Source: Edaphochlamys debaryana (Eukaryota; Chlorophyta; Chlorophyceae; Chlamydomonadales). From it: 64,000 bases of DNA. Location: the NCBI GenBank assembly GCA_016858145.1, contig JAEHOE010000157.1, positions 124,001 through 188,000 on the forward strand, given 5' to 3'. Under the pieces are notes generated by a model, which saw nothing but the letters and a program-made list of their open reading frames with translations, searched no databases and was not told where the DNA came from. Made by a program: the position numbers and the translations under genes. Shown in pieces: positions 36,201 through 45,692 of the stretch; the first letter of the stretch is position 1; every line of letters starts with the position of its first letter.

Positions 36201-39200
36201 GGGTGGGGCGGGGGCAGGGGGGGCGGGGGCGGGGCGGTGGGATAGGTGGCATGCAATTGGGGCATGCTTGCCCTACCCCTCATCCGCCTCCTTCCTTAAC
36301 ACTCCCCTGCCCACGATGCTCTGCCTTAACCCCCCCTTCCCTCCCCTCCCCCCCCCTCACCAGTCCGTCCAGACCCATGTGATGCCCGTGGCAGCGGCAG
36401 CCCTGAGAGGGTGTGTGTGTAGAAGGCAGCAAGTTAGCCATGATGGTGATCGTTGCGGTGGTGGTAAGCGGGTACCTCATTTTAAACCCTTCCGCCCCCA
36501 CACCTGAGCCTGGCGCACAGCTCCCTCAACTGCCGCCCTTCCACCCCCCTCCTCCCCCCCCTCCTCCTGTCAGGTCCCCCCCCCCCCTTGCCTGAGGCCG
36601 GCGCACAGCTCCCTGAACTGCCTCCCGCTCATGGGGCTGAAGCCCGCCGTCTCGATGGGCGGCTTGGGGTGGGACCAACGCCAGGAGATTACCGCCACAC
36701 GGCCCCACACGTCCTCGTCCACCTATGGGGGGGAGGGAGGGGGCAGGGGGAGGGGATGGGGAGGGAGGAGGAGAGCGCTTGGTGTTGGTCAGGAGGGCGT
36801 GTGCGCGGCAGAAGAGCGCCACCTGGTATACACATACGTGCAATCCTACCTCCGAGTACGGCACAGATACACACGTGTCCCCCTACCTCCGAGTACGGCA
36901 CGTCCATGGCCTCGTTCTCCACATCCACCTCCTCGTACACCTGCGAGGGGGGGGAGGGAAACGGGGAATGGTGGGTCAGGGGAAACTGAACAGCTCGGGG
37001 CGGTGCCGCGACGCACAGCGCAGCTGACGGCAGGTGCCTCCAGGCGCTGTCGACCAGCCGGGAAGTGCAGTTGGTCTGCCTGTGTTTGTCCGCCTGCCCC
37101 CCTCCCTTACCCCCCTCTCGTCCCCCCCCCCGATGGCAGGCCTCCAGGTGCTGTCGACCAGCCGGGAAGTGCAGTTGGTCCGCCTGTGCCGCTGCACGGC
37201 ATATCGCCCTACCCGACTGAAACAAGCTGTTCCCCACACTGATGCTGGGCCCCCCCCTCCCTTCCCCCTCTCGAGCGACGCACAGCTGACTGTGTAAGCC
37301 CCCTCCCAACAGTCCCAAGTGCTGACCCACACGGGGCTGCAGTGTCCGCCTGCGCCTGTGTCCCGTTCACCCCTCTCTTTCGACTCCACTTCTTGGCCTC
37401 TCACCTTGAGGTTGGCCCTCCCCTCCTTTTGCCACCTCACCCGTCCCTCTTCCGCCCCGCCCCCCCACCCCCCCTTCCCCCCACCTTGAGGTTGGCCCAG
37501 CTGAGGATGGCCTCCAGCCGGATGAGGCGCATGGGGGCCTGGGGGGGAGGGGGGAGGAGGGTAAAGTGAGGAAGGGCATGGGAGCGGGTGCGTCTGATTT
37601 TGACCAAGGGGCACGAGGGCCTGACTAAGAGGCACAGGGCCCTGGAAAGGCAGAGGGGGAGAGGAAAGCGGGATCCGCATCCGACTTTGGGGCATGAGGG
37701 CCAGGCGATGCAAGGGGGGCTAGGAGAGGGGTAAGAGGACGGAGCGCCTTTGCTGTGAAGGGATCACCTTAGCCTAACTCAGTTCAGGTCACTGGCGCCG
37801 CCACCCCCCTGTCAGATCCGCATCTCACCTCCCTGATCTGCGGGGGCATGCCGTAGTGCAGATCCTGGATCACCTCGGGAAGGCCCCCCAGGCCGCGCCA
37901 GTTGGTGGCGGGGGCAAAGGTCTGGGGGGGGTGGGGGCGGTTGGGGGTCAAGGGGGTAGGTGTGGTGCTGATGCTGGAGAGCCCGCGGTGATCCTCTTTC
38001 ACCCCAGTCCACACATGGTCCGTACATCGGGCATAAAGGATCCGCCCTTTCCAGCCAGGGTCTCACTTTTGCCTGCTTTGGGTTCGGTTTACTCGCGAAT
38101 GATTCTAGTGTCAGCACACGTCCCTGTAATCCCTAGCTACTCATTGCGTCGTCCTCACCTGCGGACCCACGAGCGTGTCGGACCGCCCCGCGGACAGAAT
38201 GGAGTCCAGCAGAGCCTGCGGGGGGGTGGGGGTGGGGGTGGGGGTGGGGTGGGGGTGGGGGTGGGGGTGGGGGTGGGGGTGGGGGTGGGGGTGGGGGTGG
38301 GGGTGGGGGTGGGGGTGGGGGTGGGGGTGGGGGTGGGGGTGGGGGGTGGGGTGGGGTGGGGGGGGGGTGGGGGTGGGGGTGGGGGTGGGGGTGGGGGTGG
38401 GGGTGGGGGTGGGGTGGGGGGGGGGTGGGGGTGGGGGTGGGGAGTGGGGGTGGGGAGTGGGGGTGGGGAGTGGGGGTGGGGAGTGGGGGTGGGGAGTGGG
38501 GGTGGGGCGTGGGGGTGGGGGTGGGGGTGGGGAGTGGGGGTGGGGGGTGGGGGGTGGGGGTGGGGGTGGGGGTGGGGGTGGGGGTGGGGGGGGGGTGGGG
38601 GTGGGGGTGGGGGTGGGGGGGTGGGGGTGGGGTGGGGGTGGGGGTGGGGGGGGGTGGGGGGGGGGGGGGGGTGGGGGTGGGGGTGGGGGTGGGGGGGTGG
38701 GGGTGGGGGTGGGGGTGGGGGTGGGGGTGGGGGTGGGGGTGGGGGTGGGGGGGGGGGGGGGGGTGCAGGGGAGGGGGGGGCTCTCCTACGCCTGCTCTCC
38801 TACGCCTCTTCGGAAACGCATCTCCGCCTGCCCCTCCCCTGCAGCATCCTCCCCTGCCGCCCCTGTTCGCAGTCCTGCCATGTTGACCCCACCGGGGCCC
38901 GTGCCCCCCCGTCCCTGAGCCCCCGACCCCCAGGCCCGCGGGCCCAGTCCCCCAACCCTCCGCCAGCCCCCCCAGCCCCTTCAGCGCCCTCAGGCCCAGC
39001 CCTGGCCCTGGGCCCAGGACCTGACCCCAAGATCGGGGCCCGTTGCGCCGCGCTAGGGCCCAGTGCCCCCCATACATGACACCCAATGTTCCCGGAGGCC
39101 CCGGCCCCCGCCCCCGCCCCTGGCCCGCAGCCCCAGTCCCCACACCCTCCCTCAGCCCCCTCACACCCCCACCCCTTGCCCAAGCACCCAACTCCCCAGC

Positions 39201-39915
39201 CTCGCCGGCATGATCCAGTCCATTGCCTGGCCCCTGGATCCAGCCCCCAGCTCCTGGCCCCGTGATCCAAGATCCAGACCCTGGATCCAGAACCCGGACC
39301 CACCCGATCCACCGCATCCCTGGCCTCCCGCTGCCTCCTCTCCTCCGCCTCCACCGCCTCCCTCTGGCGCCTCTCCTCCGCCTCCTCCGCCTCCCGCTGT
39401 CGCCGCGCCGCCGCCGCCTCCTCCTCCTTCCGCCGCCGCTCCGCCGCTGCCTCCTCGTCCCGCAGCTGCTTGGCCCGCGCCGCCGCCTCCTCCTCGGCCC
39501 GCCGCCGCTCCTCTTCCTCCTCCGCCTCCTTGCGCTTACGTGCAGCCTCCTGGAGAAGACAGCAAGGGGCGGGGGGAGGAGTGGGTGCGGGAGCCGAAGC
39601 TTGTGGGAGGGGGTGTGAGGTGGAGATGGGGTGCGCGTTGCGCAGGGGCACACACTACCGCCGCTGGCGCAGCCCTTCCCCAGCTCAGCGGCAGGCTTCG
39701 GCGAGGCGATGGCTATGGTTGCCGTTGAGAATGCAACGGTGGCGCATTTGAATGAAGGGAAATGCCGTCAGCGCTGTCTCCCTGCCGGAGCAGGGTCCTG
39801 CCGTCCGTTGCCCCGACCCCGGCCCCTCCGCCCCAGCCAGCCTCTGGCCAGCCTCAAGCCCCCGGCCCCAGCCCGACCCTACCTCCTCGGCCCGCCGCTG
39901 TTCCTCCATCATCAT
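27211..39915 (-). CDS. HET-like domain / ankyrin-repeat protein
   Basis: Thirty-two exons, all in phase, 1167 residues: 39915-39883, 39549-39304, 38215-38159, 37921-37829, 37538-37485, 36940-36887, 36722-36592, 36402-36361, 36193-36139, 35826-35714, 35507-35455, 35122-35011, 34773-34682, 34472-34375, 34095-34012, 33581-33496, 33338-33290, 33038-32937, 32778-32695, 32396-32298, 32108-32007, 31380-31282, 31065-30967, 30524-30393, 30104-30006, 29785-29720, 29529-29488, 29361-29305, 29147-29049, 28850-28778, 28354-28230, 27984-27211. The start is the first ATG after an in-frame stop; an upstream exon cannot be excluded. Residues 8-95 form a Glu/Arg coiled coil. Residues about 160-345 resemble a HET domain: VAVISWRWSHPKPP, WVWTDWCCAPQ, FYARARAMVVVP and YFSRVWTLAE, matching the HET order SY-W, WxDxxCIxQ, IYxxAxxVxxW and RxWxxxE. 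A helical linker follows to about 518. Then come about eleven ankyrin repeats (DGATPLFVAAQEGQEEVVRL type) to about 868, and a Pro/Ala/Ser-rich tail. HET domains mediate fungal self/non-self responses; a role here is inference. Introns 7 and 20 begin with GC. Confidence 0.8.
28465..28810 (-). repeat. Six-copy tandem array of an exon end plus donor site
   Basis: The 3' end of exon 30 (coding EYLTVS-A-A, then G|GTGGGG) recurs about five more times in the following intron at 55-77 bp spacing. On the + strand each copy reads CACCTGCCGYCGACACGGTC, then AGGTACTCC. Most copies keep a GT donor. The intron stays open in one frame through most of the array. Confidence 0.9.
30594..30646 (-). repeat. Duplicated exon start with acceptor (ankyrin gene)
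   Basis: The first about 50 bases of the exon at 30524 (coding SGATPLFVGAQRGDVEV), together with the CCCAG acceptor, recur 119 bases upstream. The spacing is not a multiple of three, so use of the upstream acceptor would break the frame unless its own donor were used. Confidence 0.85.
31888..32035 (-). repeat. Exon end plus donor, two extra copies (ankyrin gene)
   Basis: The end of the exon at 32007 (GAGGCCGCGCTGCCAGAG|GTGGGG) recurs with a donor at 31950-31973 and 31888-31910 inside the next intron. The copies differ by a few bases from the parent. Confidence 0.75.
32589..32728 (-). repeat. Exon end plus donor, one extra copy (ankyrin gene)
   Basis: The exon end at 32695 (coding AAGANTEYQDE, then GAG|GTG) recurs at 32589-32625 in the following intron, about 106 bases away, with an intact GT donor. 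Confidence 0.8.
33792..34035 (-). repeat. 109-bp tandem array of exon end plus intron start
   Basis: The + strand unit starts CCTGCAGCCAGGAGCTGGTG at 33792, 33901 and 34011. The right-hand copy is the true end of the exon at 34095-34012 (coding APTSSWLQ|GTGGGG). The two left-hand copies, nearly identical to each other, lie in the intron and carry their own donors. Confidence 0.9.
35888..35926 (-). repeat. Duplicated exon start with acceptor (HET region)
   Basis: CACAG|GTCTTCTACGCCCG and about 35 following bases (coding VFYARARAMVVVP) recur 97 bases upstream of the exon starting at 35826. It is an extra acceptor in the intron before the third HET block. Confidence 0.85.
36499..36630 (-). repeat. 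Duplicated exon end with a canonical donor (HET region)
   Basis: The end of the exon at 36592 (RQFRELCAGLR|GCAAGG) recurs at 36499-36537 as RQLRELCARLR|GTGTGG. The parent uses a GC donor; the copy has a normal GT donor. Confidence 0.8.
36847..36902 (-). repeat. Short duplicated exon end (ankyrin gene)
   Basis: The last 15 bases of the exon at 36887 plus its GTAGG donor recur at 36847-36864. It is short but exact over the splice junction. Confidence 0.6.
37037..37188. repeat. 48-bp tandem duplication inside an intron
   Basis: TGTCGACCAGCCGGGAAGTG and its flanks occur at 37037-37084 and 37141-37188, 104 bases apart, in the intron after the exon at 37485. Neither copy touches a splice site I can identify. 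Confidence 0.8.
37401..37498 (-). repeat. Short duplicated exon end (ankyrin gene)
   Basis: CACCTTGAGGTTGGCC (+ strand) marks the end of the exon at 37485 and its donor, and recurs at 37402-37417 in the following intron. Confidence 0.6.
38218..38765. repeat. (GGGGGT)n satellite in an intron
   Basis: About 550 bases of GGGGGT and close variants on the + strand, so CCCCAC on the coding strand. It runs directly into the acceptor GCAG|GCTCTG at 38215. It gives rise to spurious Gly/Val/Trp-rich frames on the + strand and Pro/His/Thr-rich frames on the minus strand. Confidence 0.97.
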
Positions 39916-40717
39916 CGCATTGCGCGCCGCATCCTGTGAAGTTTGAATATACGCGCCTCTTAGGGTACAGCTCTCTCAGCAGAAATGCGCCCGACCAATT
40001 AGCAGCCATCGACGCTCGGCAAGCTGCACCTCTCACCGTCGACGCTCCACAGCCCATTTTGTTATGCTGTGATTAGCTTAGTAGGCCACGTTGCGTTGGG
40101 GAAACGCCGACTCAGCGAACTTTGCCATCCGCGCACGAACTTTGAGGGGGCGTTCGGGTCGCAGCACGAGCACCAGCACCCAAGGTAGCGGGACTAAAGC
40201 CTTACGTTTAACGAGGGTACTGTAGGGCTGGCGTCAAGCAGCCGTGACCGTTCGCGATGGCGTGCTTGGTTCGGTGTAGAGCGCTTGTGGCCGCGCGAGG
40301 TTACAGGGGGTGCGAGTTGTAGAGCGAAAGAGTGCGATGGGCAGCGTGAGCTCGTCGGTGCCACCTTCCCGACGTCGGATCTGGGCGGGTTCGTGGCATA
40401 CGGCGTGTCCCAGCGGGCTTCCAGCCGTACATGGCCGGCTTGTCACACTCACAGCACCTCCGGTAACCACACCACCAAATTGCTTCCTGCCTCAGAGGCC
40501 CGTTTCCTCGGCGGTCTCAGGCACTCGCGAGGGACACACCTCCGCATCGCTGAGCATGCAGGCGCATGCCAAGCGTCTCCACCGACAGGGCGCCCCTCCC
40601 TTGCGCAATGCACAATTCGGCGATACCCCTGCCGGCATGATACGTGCCCCGACCAAACCTCACAAGTTGCTTTCGGATTAACGTTTTGCCGCACCACCCA
40701 ACACCCGTCCTTCCGAG
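39916..40717. other. Intergenic region between F-box/LRR and HET/ankyrin genes
   Basis: Both genes are on the minus strand, so this holds the 3' UTR of the F-box/LRR gene and the promoter of the HET/ankyrin gene. A possible acceptor CTTCACAG at 39933-39940 suggests an additional 5' exon could start upstream, but I find none. Confidence 0.5.
40301..40305 (-). promoter_or_regulatory. Candidate poly(A) signal TGTAA for the F-box/LRR gene
   Basis: TTACA on the + strand, about 410 bases after the stop at 40718. Plausible distance, but a short motif. Confidence 0.35.
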
Positions 40718-43700
40718 CTAGAGGTAGTGGTCCAGGTCATCCGCAGTCGCCACGCCGTCGCCCCCCGCCGCCGCCGGCCGCAGCGCCCCAGCACCCCCCT
40801 CCGCCCCACGCCTCCTCCCGCCCCCGCCCTCGTCCCACCCCGCCCCCGCATCCTCCCACCCCGCTCCCACCTCCGCCCAGCCCCCCTCCGCCCAGCCTCC
40901 CGCCCCGCTGCCCGCTCCCGGGGCGCCCAGCCCCGCGCCGCTCAGCCCCGCCGCCCGGCGGCTGCGCCGCAGGGTGCGTGCGGCTGCCCCCTCGGTGTAC
41001 GACACGGAGAGACCCAGGGCGGGCCGCGCCGCCCTCAGCGTCGCCAGGCAGGCGGGGGTGGCCAGGGCGGGGCAGTCGAGGATGACCAGGAGCCGCAGGC
41101 CGACCTGACAGGGGGGGGAGGGGGGAGGGGGGGAGGGAAGGGGGAAGGAGGGCGGTGCGGTGGCGCGCAGCACAGTGTCCTTTGCCCTGCGCCCTCGTAC
41201 TGGCTCGTACTGCCACCCACCTGGTGCCCCCACGGCAGCCCCCTGCTTACCATCCCTCGCGGTCCGCACACACGCGCGCATATAACCAGGGTCAGCACAC
41301 ACACACACGCACAAGCGCCCATGCACACCTCCGCACCCACCCCCGCCCCCTCCCCCTCCTGCCCCCCCCCCACCTGCCGCTCCAGCGCCCACTGCAGGTC
41401 CGAGGGCCGCAGCGTGTCGCACTCGCGCACCTGCGGGGTCGGGGGGGGGTCAGGGGGGAGACGGCGGGGTTACAAAAGTAGATCATAGCAGCAGGGGGTC
41501 GTGCTGGCGCCACGCAAGAGGTGCGCAGCCTCAGCGCCATCTCACAGCCAACTCCCCAACCGACTACCCCACCAACTCCCCAACCAGCTCCCCACCCACT
41601 GTCAGCCGCGGGGCGGTAAGCTCCACCCCATCGAGTGCCCCCTGGACCCCTCTTCCCACCCTCTCCCACCCTAAACCCTCACCCTCCCCCCCCCCCTCTC
41701 CTGCCCACCGTCAGCCGCGTCAGCCGCGGCGCCGTCAGCTCCACCCCTCTGTCCCTCTCTCTGCCCCCTCTCTTGCCTCTCCTCGCCCCCCAAAACCCCA
41801 CCGTCAGCCTCGTCAGCCGCGGCGCCGTCAGCTCCACTCCGTCGAAGGCCGCCGCTGTGTCCCCCGGGCAGCGCACCAGCTCCAGGCGGCGGAGGCGGGG
41901 CAGCGCCAGGGGGGGAGGCACGCGGGCGCTGGGGGGACGTACACCGGGTAGGGGGGGGGGGGGAAGGCTCGAAGAGGGATGGTACAGGCCCCGGGCCAGT
42001 GCATGGCCGTGCTCCCCTTTGCCCTTTCTCCCCAAGCACCTCTGCGCCGCCAATATCCCAATACTTCTTTCTACCCTTCCTCCCTTGCCCCTTTTCCTCC
42101 CTGACCCCTGCCCCTCCCCTGCCCCTGCCCCCCTTCCCCCCCACCATCCCACCCACCCACCGCGGGTCGCTCCCCCCGTGCAGGCGGGGGCTGAGGCAGG
42201 CCAGGCGCAGGGACTCCAGGGAGGGCGCCAGGCAGGAGAGCGTGCGCGCCAGGCCCCGCATGCCGTCCAGCTGGGGGGAACGGGAGGGAAACCGGGGGGG
42301 AAACGGGTGTGTTTCGCGTGCGAGCCCGGCTGCGGTTGCCAAGTCGAAGCCCATTGGCGCACGAGTCCCCCACCCTGGGCTGGGCTGTATGGAAGCTACA
42401 TGGGAGGCTTTTCTCTTCCCTCCCTTCCTAGAGGCTGGAATTCCGTCCGCACCCCGCCCCCCTTCCCCCTCAGCGGCAACGTACCCGCCCGCCCTCCGCC
42501 GAGAGCCGCAGGGCCGTCAGCGCAGTCAGCGCCACCAGCGCCTCAGAGCGGCCCTGGGGGGGGGGGATCAGGTGGGGAAGGAGGGGGGGAGGATTAAAAG
42601 GGTGTGTGGAGTAAGGAGCTGGTCAGCAGCCAACGAGCTGCTATGAGAGCGCCACAAGCGCCTCAGAGTGGCCCGGGGGGGGGGGGGGGAGAGGGAGGAC
42701 AGTCGAGGAAGGAGGGGGCGAGAGGACATGGCAGTGGGAGGGCTGGTTGGGGATTTGGGCACCATCCTCGGCCGCCCTTCTGCTCTCCCCCCCTTTCATG
42801 ACACCCCTGCAACCACCCCCCATCCCCCGTGTGACCCTGTACCCGCACCTGCAGCCCCAGGTCGTCCGCCGCCGCCGCCCTCAGATGCAGCGATCGCAGG
42901 GAGGGACCCAGGCCCGCCAGGTAACCCCAGCTGTGCGGGGGGTGGGGTGGAGGAGGAAGGGATGGATGATGGGTGCCTTGTTGAAACCAGGAACGCGACT
43001 GGGACGTCCCGAATCCCGAATGAGCAGGGGACTCGAACTGTGGACTTCAGCCCTCCGAGTGAGCGGCGGATGGGAGCCGCCCCGCCATCACATGTGTCCC
43101 CACGCCATCCCCCCCCCAGCCCCACAGGTCCCTTCCCCCCTCCCCACACACCGCTCGCTCGCGGGTCGCCCGGGCGGCCCGGGGGTGATACAGGCCGACA
43201 GGTGGCGGAGGTGGGGGAACAGCGCCGCCAGGGGCCCGCCGCACGGCCAGTTGACGGCACCGCCACCGCCGCCGCCGCCACTCCTGCTGCCGCCGCCGCC
43301 GGCCCTGCCGCCGCCGCCGCCGGGTGCGCCCTCGGGGGTCTCGGCGATCCGGAGGGCGTGGAAGACCGACAGGTGGCGCACCTGGGGGGAGGGGGGCAGC
43401 GTTGGGGGGGCACCAGGCGGGTTTCAGGGTTGGGTCGACTGGCCCTCGAGGTGCAGAGGGCTTGGGTCGGGGGCGCAGTGGAGAGCAGTGCAGTGGGGAA
43501 CCTGGGTGGTGCGGGCGAGTTGGAACTACCAAGCCCGGCGACCCCATTCGGCGGTCTGTTCCGGGAGAGGCCGTCCAACCCTGCAAGCAATCCTGGCCCT
43601 GCCTCCTGCGCCCCAACCCCCGGTGCCCCTGCAAACCCGCACCTGAGGCAACGGCACGAACGGCAGCCTCGGCCCCGCCCTGCCGCCGCCGCCGCCGCCC

Positions 43701-45692
43701 TTGCCGCCGCGGCCGCCGCCGCGGCCCGCGGCCCGCGGCTCCCCGCGCGATCCCCCGTGTGTGTTCAGGTGCGGGTGCGGCGCCGGTGCCGGCGGGTGTA
43801 TGGTGAGGGAGGTCAGCTCCAGGCGGTTCAGGTGGGGAAGGGCGGCCAGGGGGGCCAGGGCGGAGGCGGAGAGGCGGTCGCGGTCGAGTACCGCCTGAAG
43901 GGGTGCGGGGGGGGGGGGGGGTGGGGGGGGGTGGGGGGGCAAGGGGAGGAGACACTGAGGCGGACGCACCCTACGCTTCAACCGCAACCGACCGCAACCA
44001 GGCGATCGATTGGGTCGCCAGAGCCCGCCTTTGTCCCCGCACACACCCTCACACCTCCACGCAGCCCTTCACACCCTCCCCCTCCCCCACCTGCTGGTCT
44101 GAGAGCACCAGGCGCCGGAGCCCCAGCAGCGGGCCTGGGCCGGGCCCGAACGCAGGCCCAGGCCTGCGGCCCTGCCCGCCCCCGACCAGCACCGCGAGGG
44201 GCCAGGCCTCCCACATGGTCAGCTGCTCCAGGGGCGGCAGCGGTTGACCGTTGACGGTTGGTCGTTGGTAGGCAACCGGCGGCGGTTGGTCGTTGGCGGC
44301 GGTGAGCAGGGGTAGCCAGCCGAGCCCGGGGCCCGCCGCGACGGCAGCGGCGGCGCCAGAGCCCGGCAGGCGGGAAGGGGCGCGGCGGAGCGCCCCAGGG
44401 TTGGCCGGATCCAGCGGAGGTGGTTGAAGCGGTTGGTTGGCGTCTGGATCCTCCCCAACCGCCGGCGGTTGGGGCGGTTGAGGAGGCTGGGGCTGCTGAA
44501 GGGGGTTGGGTATGAGCCAGGGTGCCAGGGCGGGCCCAGCAATGGCTGGCGGCGGCGCCGCGGGCCCCAGGGCGGCGTAACCAGCCGAGGCCCAGCCGGG
44601 CCCCTCGAAGCTTTCCGGGCCCAGCACCAGGCCCGCAATCGCCGGCACCTTTCCACTGCTGCCGCCACCGCCGCCACCGCCTGGCGTCAGCGCCGCCATC
44701 AGGTCGGCGTACGACGGGATCCGGGGCTTGTCGTAACGCTTGCTGGTGGGCGATGCCGCCACCAGCGCCACCTCGGCGGCGGGCCGCGCCGCCGCCAGCG
44801 CCGCCAGCATTCCAGCGAGCAGCGGCGTCGGCGCCGCCGCCGGCCCACTGACGCCGCCGCCGCCGCCGCTCGAGATTGTCGCCGGCGGGTGCAGCAGGAT
44901 GCGCACGCGCCGGTTGGTCGGCAGGGCCTCGATCACGAGGCGCCAGGTGTCGTACAGCTCGGCCGTCGTACTGCCGAGCGCGAGATCACGTGATGCGTAC
45001 GACAGGTCCAGCACGCGCAGGCTGTGCCGTAGCGCCGGCAGGCTGTACCGCAGCACGGCACCCAGCGCCTCCGCCCTGCTCAGGCCGCCCCCGCCGCCGC
45101 CGCCGCCGCCCCCGCCGCCGCCGCCGCCGCCGGGGTCAAAACCGCCGGGGCGGGTGCTCGATGGCGACAGGTCTAGGCAGAGGTGGGCCAGGTTGGGGAA
45201 GGCCTCGTGGAGGGCCAGCCTCCTTCCTTGCGGCCTCCCCCCCACCGCCGCGCCTCTGGTAGCTCCACTGCCCCACGCTGCGCTGGCCGCGCCTGCAGCG
45301 CCCGCGTCCGCCGACTGATGCTGCCAGTGGGCTACCTCTAGCGCTGAAGCCGGGGCCGGGGCAGGGGCAGGGGCTAGGGCAGGAGGAGAAGGCGGAGGGG
45401 GTGGCGGCGGCGGTAGGGGCGCCAGGGCGCGGAGGTTGGCGTCTGTGAGCAGCAGCGAGCCCACGGCCGCGCCCACGGCGGCGCGCAGGGCGCAGCAGGC
45501 CAGCCTGGCCGCCTTCTTGTCGGGGGAGGGCAGCCAGGCGGCAATGAGGGAGAGCAGGGCGTCCGGGAGGGCCAGGAGCGGGGGGCAGCTGGCGATGGAG
45601 TCGGCAGCATCGCCGGGCGACAGCGACAGCTGCTGCGCCAGACGCGTCCCCAGCCCGTCTGCGGCATCGGTCAAGGTTGATCTATGACGCAT
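40718..45692 (-). CDS. F-box-like / leucine-rich-repeat protein
   Basis: Nine exons: 45692-44091, 43894-43643, 43381-43152, 42930-42849, 42553-42485, 42270-42161, 41928-41802, 41430-41374, 41104-40718. All phases agree and give 971 residues from the ATG at 45692. An F-box-like helix bundle lies near residues 40-85 (LPDALLSLIAAWLPSPDKKA, then RLACCALRAAVGAAV). Leucine-rich segments follow through the whole protein: LRVLDLSYAS, LRRLVLSDQQ, LNRLELTSL, VRHLSVFHALRIA, SLRSLHLRAAADDLG, LTALRLSAEGG, LESLRLACLSPRL, LRRLELVRCPGDTAA and LRLLVILDCPAL. Such proteins usually serve as substrate receptors of SCF ubiquitin ligases; that role is inferred. Long Gly, Pro and Ala runs separate the repeats. Decayed or duplicated exon edges lie at 41598-41802 and 42640-42680. 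The C-terminus is low-complexity and ends DDLDHYL. Confidence 0.78.
41598..41802 (-). repeat. Exon end plus donor, two extra copies (F-box/LRR gene)
   Basis: The end of the exon at 41802 (VELTAPRLTRLT|GTGGGG) recurs with donors at about 41709 and 41598 in the same intron. The last copy is more diverged. Spacing is about 93 and 111 bases. Confidence 0.85.
42640..42680 (-). repeat. Decayed duplicate of an exon start (F-box/LRR gene)
   Basis: Coding GHSEALVALS followed by a stop copies the start of the exon at 42553 (GRSEALVALT). The acceptor AG is lost (CCCGGG), so this copy looks dead. Confidence 0.75.

Noticed and set aside
36361..36722. TIR domain instead of HET-like
   Set aside because: The blocks WVWTDWCCAPQ and YFSRVWTLAE fit HET order better, and the usual TIR catalytic glutamate context is not visible. 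It is kept only as an alternative.
38218..38765. Telomere-like or CRISPR-like array
   Set aside because: The unit is GGGGGT without spacers. It is neither TTTTAGGG telomere nor repeat-spacer structure, and it lies inside an intron.
37856..39653. Long Gly/Val/Trp-rich (+) and Pro/His/Thr-rich (-) open frames
   Set aside because: They are translations of the (GGGGGT)n satellite and of an intron; the real gene on the minus strand splices around them.
40727..41488. 253-residue + strand frame
   Set aside because: Antisense shadow of the last exons of the F-box/LRR gene.
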